Assembly: GCF_029643425.1 (NCBI RefSeq)
Contig: NZ_CP119106.1
Span: 3,100,001 to 3,164,000 of the forward strand
Reading direction: 5' to 3'
DNA: 64,000 bases
Source of the DNA: Isoptericola sp. AK164
Lineage (GTDB): Bacteria; Actinomycetota; Actinomycetes; Actinomycetales; Cellulomonadaceae
Position 1 is the stretch's first letter; each line of letters opens with the position of its first letter. A program made the position numbers and the translations under genes. Below are positions 1-7,586 of this stretch, one piece after another. The notes under the pieces are model-generated. The model saw only the letters and a program-made list of their open reading frames with translations. It ran no database searches and was not told the DNA's origin.

Positions 1-49
1 CGGCGCGGCACCCCCACCCGCTGCTCCCCCACCGGCTGCTCCCCCACCT

Positions 50-111
50 GTTGTGGGCGTGAAATCTGCAGTGTCGACCCCGGTTCGGCCTGCAGATTTC
101 ATGCCCACAAC
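50..111. repeat. Long inverted repeat, copy 1 of a repeated intergenic hairpin
   Basis: Two 22-nt arms (50-71 and 90-111) are complementary except for one pair that would be a G-U wobble in RNA. The arm core reads GTGGGCGTGAAATCTGCAG. The same arms occur at 19178-19238, and in both places a CCCCCACC motif comes just before. The 49 bases to the left hold three C-rich direct repeats of about 15 bp. The right arm ends two bases before the GGAGG ribosome-binding site of the next gene, so here the hairpin sits in the leader or promoter of that gene and not after a visible gene. Confidence 0.8.
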
Positions 112-123
112 CGGAGGTGTGCG

Positions 124-1053
124 ATGAGCGCGGGACCCGTCGTCGTCGGCCTCGGCGACTCCATCACGGCCGGGGTCGGCGACGCCGTCACCGCCGACGC
201 CCCCTACGGTCCCGGCTGGGCGGCGCACCTGGCCACGCTCGCCGGGGCGGCCCGTTTCACCAACGTAGCCCGGAACGGGGCGCGAGCCCATCTCGTCGTG
301 GCCGAACAGCTCGACGCGGCGCTGGCCGTGCAGGCCGACGTCGCCACCCTCGTCGTGGGTGGCAACGACGCGCTGCGGACCGAGTTCTCACCGGTCGACG
401 TCGGCCGCCACCTGTCCACCTGCGTGCGGGCGCTGCGGGCCCGGGGCACCGCCGTCGTGCTGGCGACACTGCCGCCGATCGGCCTGTTCGAGCTGTTCCC
501 CGGCCGGGCCCGGAAGGTCATGCGCGCACGCATGGACGCCGTCAACGCCATGGTGCGCGCCACCGCGGCGCGCGACCATGGCACCCGCGGGCCGTCCGTG
601 GTGCTGTTCGACATCGCCGCGGCCGTCCGGCGCGCTGGGGTCGGGGCCTGGTACGTCGACCGGGTCCACCCCTCGCCGCTCGGGCACCGGCACATCGCCG
701 CGGCGGGCTGCGCTGCCCTGCGGACGGCGCTGCCGGAGCTCACCGGACCCGCTAGCGTCGGTGGCGCTCAGGGTGCGCCGGTTACCGAGCGGGAGACATG
801 CCGCGTGCTGCTCGACCGGCTCCCCGCACCTCCACCACCGCCGTCGGCCTGGCAACGGGCCGCCTGGCTGACGATCGCCGGCGTCCCCTGGGCGGTGCGG
901 CGCGGGCACGACTTCCTGCCCGGGCTGATCCGCGCCGTGCTCGACGACCTGCGCGGTACCGCCGTAGGCCCGGTCGACCTGGACCTCCCGGCGTTGTCCG
1001 ACGTCGGGGCTCCCGGGTCGGCGACGGCGGACTCGCTGCTGCCCGGGCGCTGA
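124..1053 (+). CDS. SGNH/GDSL-family hydrolase
   Basis: This is a 309-residue SGNH-fold esterase or lipase-like protein with no obvious signal peptide, so it is probably cytoplasmic. Block I is GDS at residues 11-13 (Ser13 nucleophile). The block II Gly lies in NGAR near residue 52, block III is GGND at 79-82, and block V is D-R-V-H at 179-182 (Asp179/His182). All four catalytic blocks are therefore present. The ATG start is supported by GGAGG six bases upstream. The C-terminal 100 residues are proline- and leucine-rich and lie outside the core fold; their role is unknown. The substrate cannot be inferred. Such proteins in actinobacteria are often annotated as lysophospholipase-like or acyl-esterases. 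Confidence 0.85.
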   Translation: MSAGPVVVGLGDSITAGVGDAVTADAPYGPGWAAHLATLAGAARFTNVARNGARAHLVVAEQLDAALAVQADVATLVVGGNDALRTEFSPVDVGRHLSTCVRALRARGTAVVLATLPPIGLFELFPGRARKVMRARMDAVNAMVRATAARDHGTRGPSVVLFDIAAAVRRAGVGAWYVDRVHPSPLGHRHIAAAGCAALRTALPELTGPASVGGAQGAPVTERETCRVLLDRLPAPPPPPSAWQRAAWLTIAGVPWAVRRGHDFLPGLIRAVLDDLRGTAVGPVDLDLPALSDVGAPGSATADSLLPGR

Positions 1054-1318
1054 ATCGTTGACCGGGCTCTTGCGGAGCCCTACGTTCGGAGCAATGGGCT
1101 CTGCGACCGATGACGACCGCCGCATCGCGGCGCGGGGCGCACCGCGTCCGGCACCGAACCCACCTGGGCGGCGCGGCCTCGCTGCACGGGTGGCCGTCGT
1201 CGCGGGGCTCCGTCACGGCGGGCTGAGTCCCGTGACCTACGCATTTGCGGGGGTACTGACGGTCTTGTCGCTGCTCCCGCCGGGTCGGCGGAACACGCCG
1301 TCGTGAGGGGAAGCACCC
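1054..1318. other. Intergenic region, no convincing gene
   Basis: The 265 bases between the SGNH hydrolase and the next gene contain a possible 70-codon frame from 1094 to 1306. It is rich in Arg and Pro, has no clear ribosome-binding site and no recognisable domain. I do not call it a gene. Confidence 0.5.
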
Positions 1319-1897
1319 ATGCCAGTAGGAGACTGTGAGAAGGCTTTCGCTGCGGCGGCCGCCGACGACGGAGTAGTGCTCAGCCGGGCACGAGTGCCTT
1401 GGCTCAATCAACGGGGCCATCTCGGACTCCCGGCGAGAGCAGACGCGGCGAGCCGCGTCATGACTGAGATCTTCGAGGCGCTCTCAGGAGACCCCACCGC
1501 CCAAGCGGAGAAGCGACTCACGGCACTGCCCGGCGACTTCGTGCACGCGCCGACAGGCACGTTCGTCGAGATCGACGAGTCACAGCACTTCACCTCGCAT
1601 CGCTTGACGACGCTCGACCTGTACCCCGCCGGTGCACCACTGGCGTTCGATCTCGAGCAGTACCGCGACCTTTGCGTCCGATGGGCGCCACGGTCGGACA
1701 GGTACTTCGCGTCGAAGGCAGCCGTCGCCTTCGGACCAGGCGGGCGCCAGCGACAGCGCGCGTATCACGACGCGCTCCGCGACCTCGCGACCCCACCGAT
1801 GGGTCACCCGCCGGTCGTGCGCGTTCCCGCTCCCGACCGGGACGGTGTCGCGGCCTATGCACGGGTCCGTCAGCAGCTGCGTTCGCTGATCCGCTGA
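1319..1897 (+). CDS. Hypothetical protein, unrecognised family
   Basis: This 192-residue soluble protein follows a GGGGAAG ribosome-binding site. I do not recognise the family with certainty. The central stretch FVEIDESQHFT (about residue 80) resembles the (I/V)E-(I/V)D-x-x-x-H strand seen in DUF559/Vsr-like nuclease folds, where an acidic residue and a His lie at the active site. This is a weak, motif-level resemblance only. The next gene is a GNAT/DUF1778 toxin-antitoxin pair beside a tRNA gene, a context typical of accessory DNA. Codon use is slightly less GC-extreme than in the flanking genes (more AT-ending codons near the start), which fits acquisition, but this was not measured. Confidence 0.6.
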   Translation: MPVGDCEKAFAAAAADDGVVLSRARVPWLNQRGHLGLPARADAASRVMTEIFEALSGDPTAQAEKRLTALPGDFVHAPTGTFVEIDESQHFTSHRLTTLDLYPAGAPLAFDLEQYRDLCVRWAPRSDRYFASKAAVAFGPGGRQRQRAYHDALRDLATPPMGHPPVVRVPAPDRDGVAAYARVRQQLRSLIR

Positions 1898-2040
1898 GGC
1901 GGCACCTCGGGCTGCGCCGCAGATCGCGCTTGCACGCGATCAGGCGCATCTCCACCTCTCGCCTGCACGCTTTCCTGTCACCGCCTCGCCGTAGGGTGGC
2001 GGCCGCTCGAGTCCTGGCGATCGGAAAGGCGCCAACGACG

Positions 2041-2553
2041 ATGCTCATCGCGCGGCCGTTCACCTCGGCAGCCATCAAGCTCCATCCGTTCGACTGCGGA
2101 GAACCGGAGCTCAACGAATGGCTCGCTCGCTACGCCGGCCAGAGCGAGAAGAAGGACAACGTCCGCACCACTCTGCTGCTCGACGAGGAAGCCCAGCGCG
2201 TCGCCGGCTACTTCTCCATGCGCACCTTCGAGCTGTCAGCGGCCGATGGCGAGTCAGCGATGGGACTCATGCGTCGCTACCCGGTGCCGGCGATGCTCCT
2301 TGCGCGGCTCGCTGTCGACAACGACTACAAGGGTCAGGGCGTCGGCAAGCTGCTGCTCGTCGACGCCCTCCAACGGCTGCTAGCAGCGGCGGACAACGTC
2401 GGCTTCGAGGTCGTCGTCGTGCACGCGCTCCACGAGGACGCTGCCTGCTTCTACCTCAAGCACGGCTTTCGCCGGTTTCTGGACCACGAGCTCAGTCTGT
2501 TCCTCACGACGAAGGACCTGCGAGCGACGTTCGCTGCAGCGCAATCCAGTTGA
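2041..2553 (+). CDS. GNAT acetyltransferase, TacT-type toxin
   Basis: This is a 170-residue GNAT-fold protein with the features of TacT-type toxins, which acetylate the amino group of charged tRNAs and block translation. It has an N-terminal F-D-C-G-E-P-E-L-N-E-W-L segment, a central acetyl-CoA-binding motif (ARLAVDNDYKGQGVGKLLL, about residues 95-115), and the family signature H-E-D-A-A-C-F-Y-L-K-H-G-F near residue 140. The start at 2041 is chosen because the homology begins there; the frame stays open further upstream. A DUF1778 antitoxin gene follows 57 bases downstream. In most such pairs the antitoxin comes first, so the order here is reversed. The toxin call is an inference from family and neighbour. 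Confidence 0.85.
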   Translation: MLIARPFTSAAIKLHPFDCGEPELNEWLARYAGQSEKKDNVRTTLLLDEEAQRVAGYFSMRTFELSAADGESAMGLMRRYPVPAMLLARLAVDNDYKGQGVGKLLLVDALQRLLAAADNVGFEVVVVHALHEDAACFYLKHGFRRFLDHELSLFLTTKDLRATFAAAQSS

Positions 2554-2556
2554 ACC

Positions 2557-2575
2557 GTACGCACCACGTGCGTAC
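2557..2575. promoter_or_regulatory. Palindromic operator before the DUF1778 antitoxin
   Basis: A perfect inverted repeat, GTACGCAC-CAC-GTGCGTAC, lies between the toxin stop and the antitoxin start. A further GTAC half follows at 2583-2586. Ribbon-helix-helix antitoxins of this class bind such palindromes, so this is a likely autoregulatory site giving the antitoxin its own promoter. Confidence 0.6.
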
Positions 2576-2610
2576 CGTGTAGGTACACTCCCCAGCCACG
2601 AGGAGGCACC

Positions 2611-2919
2611 ATGCCTACCGCCAACGCGCGGTCAGAGCGTCTGCACATGCGCCTGTCGCCCGATGCTCTCGCGACCATCCGTGAGGCCGCCGCGGCGCAG
2701 CAACAGGACGTGTCGGCATTTGTGCTCGGGGCGGCTATGGAGCACGCCCGTGAGGTCCTGCTACGTGACCGCGTCCTGCAGCTCACCCCTCGCGAGCTCG
2801 ACCAGGTCGACAGCGCGCTCGACGCCGAGCCTCACGTGGTCCCGGAACTTGCCGCGCTGATCGCTGCGGTCCGACGGGACACGCCGCAGCACGGCAAGCA
2901 GGAGCTGACGTCGCACTGA
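2611..2919 (+). CDS. DUF1778 (TacA-type) antitoxin
   Basis: This 102-residue protein has an N-terminal ribbon-helix-helix region (RLHMRLSPDALATIREAAA, residues 10-28), the DNA-binding part of DUF1778 antitoxins. The C-terminal tail would wrap and neutralise the GNAT toxin. The start follows a strong GAGGAGG site at 2600-2606. The gene lies downstream of its presumed toxin and has a palindromic operator just upstream, so it may be transcribed both from the toxin promoter and on its own. The assignment rests on the neighbour, the length and the RHH-like start. Confidence 0.8.
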   Translation: MPTANARSERLHMRLSPDALATIREAAAAQQQDVSAFVLGAAMEHAREVLLRDRVLQLTPRELDQVDSALDAEPHVVPELAALIAAVRRDTPQHGKQELTSH

Positions 2920-3086
2920 GCGATCAGGCGAAGCGCGCACAGAGGGCTGCCCCGGAACTGACCCCGGGCGCCCTTCGTCGCCTTGGGACGATGTCGGGCG
3001 GGGTGCGCGCAGCGAGCGAAGCGCGGGGCCCGCTCGACATACCAGCCAGCTCGGCGGAGCCGCGCCTTGAGTCAACCAGGGAACGA

Positions 3087-3130
3087 CGAAGGGCCCCGGA
3101 CCGGTGTCTCACCTGGTCAGGGGCCCTTCG
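3087..3130 (-). terminator. Hairpin terminator after tRNA-Ser
   Basis: An 11-bp perfect stem (3087-3097 with 3120-3130, arm CGAAGGGCCCC) begins six bases beyond the 3' end of the tRNA in its direction of transcription. The stem continues less perfectly inward. There is no clear U-tract, as is usual in actinobacteria. Confidence 0.7.
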
Positions 3131-3135
3131 GAGGG

Positions 3136-3221
3136 CGGTAGCGGTGGGATTTGAACCCACGGTGGCTATGAACCACACAGCATTTCGAGTGCTGCACCTT
3201 CGGCCGCTCGGACACGCTACC
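3136..3221 (-). tRNA. tRNA-Ser (anticodon CGA)
   Basis: On the minus strand the sequence folds as a class II tRNA. The acceptor stem GGTAGCG (3221-3215) pairs with CGCTACC (3143-3137), the anticodon loop CTCGAAA gives anticodon CGA, and there is a long variable arm and a T-loop GGTTCAAATCC. The length of 86 nt fits a tRNA-Ser that reads UCG. CCA is not encoded. The 3' end faces the toxin-antitoxin and hypothetical genes at 1.3-2.9 kb, a position often used for integration, but I found no repeated copy of the tRNA end. Confidence 0.93.
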
Positions 3222-3334
3222 TTCGCCGGTCGAACCGGCCATACGAGGATACCGAACGGGGCCGCATCCACGAAATCCGGCCGGGTGCGACGTCCGTCAC
3301 CGTGCACGCCCACACCGACAACGACCGACGTTGG

Positions 3335-4192
3335 TCAGAAGACCGGCTTGCCGCCCGTGACGCCCAGCACCGTGGCCGAGACGTAGCTCGCGTCGGTCGA
3401 GGAGGCCAGGAACACGAACGCGGGGGCGACCTCGGCCGGCTGCCCGGCGCGACCCAACGGGGTGTCTTGCCCGAACGCCTCCAGCTTGCCCTCCGGCTGC
3501 GTCGAGGGCTGCAGCGGCGTCCAGATCGGACCCGGCGCCACGGCGTTGACCCGCACCCCGCGCGGCCCCAGCTCGGCGGCCAGGTTCACGGTGAGATTGT
3601 TGATCGCCGCCTTGGTCGAGGCGTAGTCCACCAGGGACGTCGAGGGCTGGTACGCCTGGATCGAGGAGTTGTTGATGATGCTGGCGCCCTCGTTGAGGTG
3701 CTCCAGGGCTGCCTGCGTCACCCACATCAGCGCGTACAGGTTGGTCTTGAGGATCCGGTCGATCTCGTCGGTCGTGACGTCCTCGAAGGACTCGCGCCGC
3801 GCCATCTGGAAGCCGGCGTTGTTGACGAGCACGTCGAGACCGCCCAGCTCCGACGCGGCCTTGCCGGGCAGCGCCCGCGCCGTGGCCTCGTCGGTCAGGT
3901 CACCGGGCAGCAGCACCGCCGTCCGACCCGTCCCGCGCACCCAGCGCGCCGTCTCCTCGGCGTCCTCCTGCTCCTCGGGCAGGTAACCGATCGCGACGTC
4001 GGCGCCCTCGCGGGCGAACGCGATCGCCACGGCTCGGCCGATCCCCGAGTCGCCCCCGGTGATGAGCGCCGACTTGCCCGCGAGCTTGCCGCTGCCCCGG
4101 TAGGAGTCCTCGCCGTGGTCCGGGACCGGGTCCATCTGCGCGGTCCAGCCCGGCGGCTCCTGCTGCTGCGGCGGAAAGGCGTTCTCGGCCAT
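3335..4192 (-). CDS. SDR-family oxidoreductase, general-stress type
   Basis: This 285-residue short-chain dehydrogenase has the N-terminal extension rich in Pro and Gln (residues 1-38) found in the YhdF/YdaD-like general-stress SDR group. The NAD(P)-binding motif TGGDSGIG is at 45-52, NNAG at 124-127, the catalytic Ser near 176-177 and Y190-x3-K194. The protein is expected in the cytoplasm. The substrate is unknown; glucose or ribitol dehydrogenase labels are common for this group but are not proven. It is transcribed alone, towards tRNA-Ser. Confidence 0.88.
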   Translation of the reverse strand: MAENAFPPQQQEPPGWTAQMDPVPDHGEDSYRGSGKLAGKSALITGGDSGIGRAVAIAFAREGADVAIGYLPEEQEDAEETARWVRGTGRTAVLLPGDLTDEATARALPGKAASELGGLDVLVNNAGFQMARRESFEDVTTDEIDRILKTNLYALMWVTQAALEHLNEGASIINNSSIQAYQPSTSLVDYASTKAAINNLTVNLAAELGPRGVRVNAVAPGPIWTPLQPSTQPEGKLEAFGQDTPLGRAGQPAEVAPAFVFLASSTDASYVSATVLGVTGGKPVF

Positions 4193-4430
4193 GGGGTCCT
4201 CCCTGGTCGGTCGGGGCGGCCGGGCCCCGGGTCGGGGCGCGGCCTCTGGCCACGCTAGGTGCGACGTCGGAGTCCGGCGACCGCGGGCGCCGTGCGGGAC
4301 ACCGCCGTCCAGGAGATCCCCAGCACTCCCAGGAAGTCGGCAGGCAGGTCACAGGGCTACATCGGCTCGACAGGGTCGACTAGGTCACCTACCCACCCAC
4401 GGACCCAGCGGTCCCCGTCCCGGGAGCACC

Positions 4431-5048
4431 ATGACACCCGCCCTGCTCTACGCGATCGACGCCCTCGCCGTCACGATCCTCGTGTTCGCCCTCTACTTCC
4501 CCCGGCACCGCCGCCGCGACCTCGTCGTCGCCTACCTGGGGGTGAACGTCGGTGTGCTGGCCGTGGCGACGGTCCTCGCGCAGAGCAGCGTCGGCGCCGG
4601 CCTCGGCCTCGGCCTCTTCGGCGTGCTGTCGATCATCCGGCTGCGGTCCCGCGAGCTGTCCCAGCACGAGGTCGCCTACTACTTCGCGGCCCTCGCCCTC
4701 GGACTGCTCGGCGGACTCGGATCCTCGGTCGGCTGGCTGGCGGTCGCCGGCATGGGCCTGGTCGTCCTGGTCATGGCCGTCGCGGACCACCCTCGGCTCT
4801 TCGCCCGGCACCGCACCGCCCAGATCGTCGTCGACCGGGCCCTGCCGGAACACGACACCCTCGTGGAGCACCTCGAACAGCTCCTCGGCGCCCGGATCCT
4901 CGGAGCCTCGGTGGTCAAGCTCGACCTGGCCAACGACACGACCGTCGTCGACGTCCGCTACCGGGTCGCCCCGGGCACGACGGCGGCACGCCCGACGGCG
5001 GCACCGGCCGCTGCCGAGCGGCCCCGCGCCCTGGAGACGACCCGATGA
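4431..5048 (+). CDS. DUF4956 membrane protein
   Basis: This 205-residue protein has about four membrane helices in the first 125 residues and a small cytoplasmic C-terminal domain (about 125-180). The loop G-V-L-S-I-I-R-L-R-S after the second helix region is typical of DUF4956 proteins. Its stop overlaps the start of the VTC-domain gene by ATGA, so the two are translationally coupled. DUF4956, VTC and Cthe_2159-like or CotH proteins recur together in Gram-positive genomes, which suggests a shared surface or polymer-related process. The biochemical role is not known. Confidence 0.85.
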   Translation: MTPALLYAIDALAVTILVFALYFPRHRRRDLVVAYLGVNVGVLAVATVLAQSSVGAGLGLGLFGVLSIIRLRSRELSQHEVAYYFAALALGLLGGLGSSVGWLAVAGMGLVVLVMAVADHPRLFARHRTAQIVVDRALPEHDTLVEHLEQLLGARILGASVVKLDLANDTTVVDVRYRVAPGTTAARPTAAPAAAERPRALETTR

Positions 5049-5815
5049 GCACCGTGGAGCACCTGGCGCCGGTCACCCTCGACGAGCTGAACGCCGAGGC
5101 CGCGCTGCAGACCCGGGTCGACCGCAAGTACGTCCTCACCGCCGACGAGACCCGCGGCCTCCTGGCTGCGCTCGACCCGTCCACCCGGGCGCTGGAGATC
5201 GGCGACACCCGCACCTTCACCTACTCCTCGACCTACTTCGACACCCCCGACCTCGTGACGTTCCACCAGGCCGCGCGCCGTCGGCGGCGGCGGTTCAAGG
5301 TCCGCACGCGCACCTACGTCGACACCGGCGGGACGTTCCTCGAGGTCAAGACCCGCGCCGCGCGCGGCGTCACCGTCAAGGAGCGGTGCCCCGCCGACCC
5401 CGCGGCGTGCACCCTCGACGACGACGCCGTCGAGTTCGTCGACGACCGGCTGGCGGCCGCCCGGCTGGCCGCCCCGCCGTCGTCCGGGCTGGCACCGGTG
5501 CTGCGCTCGCGCTACCGGCGCACCACCCTGCTGACGCCGGACGCCCGCGTCACGCTCGACACCGCCCTGACGTGGCGGCACCTCGCGTCCGACGGCGGCG
5601 GGCACGACGGCGCCCGGGACCGCGCCGACATCGGCGACCTGGTGGTCGTCGAGACCAAGGCCGGCACCGCGCCGTCGTCCGTCGACCGTCTCCTGTGGCG
5701 ATCGGGCCACCGCCCCGACCGCATCTCCAAGTACGCGACGGGACTCGCCGTCCTGCGCCCCGACCTGCCCGACCATCCCTGGCGACGCCTGCGCCGCGAG
5801 CGCCTGGCCGCCTGA
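5045..5815 (+). CDS. VTC-domain polyphosphate polymerase-like protein
   Basis: This 256-residue protein belongs to the CYTH-like triphosphate tunnel metalloenzyme fold. Visible motifs are VDRKY (25-29), STYFDT (62-67), an Arg-rich strand with R-x-K-x-R (about 80-89), FLEVK (98-102) and KER (112-114). Further on are E-x-K (VVVETKAG) and a late ISKYATG segment. In eukaryotic Vtc4 this domain makes polyphosphate from ATP; the bacterial members beside DUF4956 genes are untested in most cases. There is no membrane segment. It probably acts with the DUF4956 membrane protein encoded just before it. Confidence 0.85.
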   Translation: MSTVEHLAPVTLDELNAEAALQTRVDRKYVLTADETRGLLAALDPSTRALEIGDTRTFTYSSTYFDTPDLVTFHQAARRRRRRFKVRTRTYVDTGGTFLEVKTRAARGVTVKERCPADPAACTLDDDAVEFVDDRLAAARLAAPPSSGLAPVLRSRYRRTTLLTPDARVTLDTALTWRHLASDGGGHDGARDRADIGDLVVVETKAGTAPSSVDRLLWRSGHRPDRISKYATGLAVLRPDLPDHPWRRLRRERLAA

Positions 5816-5839
5816 GACGCACCACCCGAGAGGACTCTC

Positions 5840-7480
5840 ATGAACCCCAAGACCCTGCCCCGCTGGACCCGTTCGACCTGGTCGAAGTCCCTGGGAGGAG
5901 CTGCCGCCGCGGCGCTGGCCGTCGGCGCGCTCGGCGCCTGCAGCACCACCTCCGAGGAGTCGGCCGCAGCGACGACCTCCGAGAGCTCGACCACCACCGA
6001 GGACTCGACATCCTCCGACGACGCCACGGTCCTCACCGCCTCCTCCGCCGGCCTGACGGCCGCGGAGGTGCTCGCCGAGAACCTCGACGCCTCGGAGACC
6101 GTGGCCCTGGCCGACAGCTCCTGGGACTCCGCCGACGAGATCGCGATCGACCTGTCCTCGCCGAGCGCCGCCGACGGGGTCGAGGTGGACGGTGACACGG
6201 TCACCATCACCCAGCCGGGGACCTACCGGCTGTCCGGTGAGCTCGCCGGCCAGGTCGTCGTCGAGTCCGAGGACGACGGCGTGGTGCGGCTCGTGCTCGA
6301 CGGCGCGGACATCACGTCCTCCACAGGCGCGGCGATCGACGTCCAGGACGCCGACCAGGTGTCGGTGGTGCTGGCCGACGGCTCGACGAACCGGCTCGAG
6401 GACGCCTCCGAGTACGCGGACACGGAGAGCGACAACGCGGCCAACGCCGCCCTGTACTCGACCGCCGACCTGGCGATCTCCGGCACCGGCTCCCTCGAGG
6501 TCGTCGGCAACAGCAACGACGGCATCACCGGCAAGGACGGGCTGGCGATCACCGCGGGCGACATCACGGTCGACGCGGTCGACGACGCGGTCCGAGGCAA
6601 GGACTACCTGGTCGTCACCGGGGGCACGATCGACGTCACCGCCGGCGGCGACGGCCTGAAGTCGGACGAGGACTCGGACGCCACCGCCGGGTACGTCGCG
6701 CTGCTGGGCGGCGAGGTGACCGTCGCGGCGGGCTCCGACGGCGTGCAGGGCTTCACCGACGTCGCGGTCGCCGGCGGGACGCTGAGCGTCACCGAGTCCG
6801 AGGAGGGCCTCGAGGCCGCGGTCATCGCGATCTCCGACGGGACCGTCGACATCACCTCGTCCGACGACGGGCTCAACGCGACGGTCAAGGAGGCCGACGA
6901 CGACACCGAGGACGCAGCTTCGACCGAGGAGTCGACCGAGATGGCCGGCCCCGGCGGGGGCGGGGGCGGCGAGGCCGTCCAGGCGGGCGCCTCCCTGACG
7001 GTCACCGGCGGGTCCGTGACGGTGGCGGCCGGCGGTGACGGCCTCGACTCGAACGGGGTCATCGACGTGACCGGTGGCGAGATCGTCATCGCCGCGGCGG
7101 CGAACGGCGGCGAGGGCCCGGTCGACGCCAACGGCACGGTGACGAGCGCGAACGGCTGGCTCACGCTGGACGGCTCGGCCGACGCCGGGTCGACGATCAC
7201 CGTGCTCGACGCCGACGGCCAGGAGGTCGCCTCGGTCGCGGCCGGGCAGTCGCTGTCCTCCCTCCACCTCACCGCGGACGGGATCGTCGCCGGACAGAGC
7301 TACACCGTGCAGGTCGACGGCACCGACGTCGGCACGGCGACCGCCGTGGAGTCGATCGCCACGACGATGGGCCCGGGCGGGGGCGGCGCGCCCGGTGACC
7401 GCGAGATGCCCGGGGGCGGGGGCCGACCCGGTGGGGGTCAGCCCCCGGCCGAGGGCTCCATGCCCGGCGACGGCGCCTGA
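5840..7480 (+). CDS. Carbohydrate-binding (Cthe_2159/DUF4353-like) lipoprotein
   Basis: This 546-residue lipoprotein has a lipobox ending in L-G-A-C, with Cys34 as the lipidated residue, followed by a Ser/Thr/Glu-rich linker (35-65). From about 80 to 430 it has repeats of G-x-I-x-(I/V)-x-A-x-D-D-(A/G) type, which form a parallel beta-helix with Asp-lined turns. This pattern matches the DUF4353 family, whose member Cthe_2159 of Clostridium thermocellum binds pectic polysaccharide and calcium. A Gly-rich spacer lies near residue 375 and a Gly/Pro-rich tail ends the protein. It is the third gene of the DUF4956-VTC operon (24 bases after VTC) and is convergent with a pectate lyase, which supports a pectin-linked surface role. 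Confidence 0.82.
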   Translation: MNPKTLPRWTRSTWSKSLGGAAAAALAVGALGACSTTSEESAAATTSESSTTTEDSTSSDDATVLTASSAGLTAAEVLAENLDASETVALADSSWDSADEIAIDLSSPSAADGVEVDGDTVTITQPGTYRLSGELAGQVVVESEDDGVVRLVLDGADITSSTGAAIDVQDADQVSVVLADGSTNRLEDASEYADTESDNAANAALYSTADLAISGTGSLEVVGNSNDGITGKDGLAITAGDITVDAVDDAVRGKDYLVVTGGTIDVTAGGDGLKSDEDSDATAGYVALLGGEVTVAAGSDGVQGFTDVAVAGGTLSVTESEEGLEAAVIAISDGTVDITSSDDGLNATVKEADDDTEDAASTEESTEMAGPGGGGGGEAVQAGASLTVTGGSVTVAAGGDGLDSNGVIDVTGGEIVIAAAANGGEGPVDANGTVTSANGWLTLDGSADAGSTITVLDADGQEVASVAAGQSLSSLHLTADGIVAGQSYTVQVDGTDVGTATAVESIATTMGPGGGGAPGDREMPGGGGRPGGGQPPAEGSMPGDGA

Positions 7481-7492
7481 GACGAGGCGCCC

Positions 7493-7550
7493 AGGCACGA
7501 TCCCTGCGAGGTAGCTCCGTTCACGGTGCTACCTCGCAGGGATCGTGCCT
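7493..7550. terminator. Bidirectional hairpin between lipoprotein and pectate lyase
   Basis: Perfect 23-bp arms (7493-7515 and 7528-7550) enclose a 12-nt loop between two convergent genes. The loop-proximal part of each arm contains GAGGTAG/CTACCTC, the core of the 20-bp repeat described at 7529-7586 and 56.6-57.1 kb. Confidence 0.8.
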
Positions 7551-7586
7551 ACCTCGGCCGGAGGTGGCCTACCTCGCGGTCAGGCG
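7529..7586. repeat. Short array of the 20-bp CTACCTC repeat
   Basis: CTACCTC begins at 7529, 7549 and 7569, an exact 20-bp period. A single GAGGTAG in the opposite orientation lies at 7508-7514. The last unit contains the stop codon of the pectate lyase gene. The same motif, period and face-to-face arrangement occur at 56641-57148. Confidence 0.75.

Noticed and set aside
1094-1306. 70-codon plus-strand frame after the SGNH gene
   Set aside because: It has no ribosome-binding site and no family resemblance, and its composition is like non-coding high-GC sequence.
1319-3136. Genomic island integrated at tRNA-Ser
   Set aside because: The context is suggestive (toxin-antitoxin and unknown gene at the tRNA 3' side), but I found no integrase, no repeat of the tRNA end and no clear composition break.
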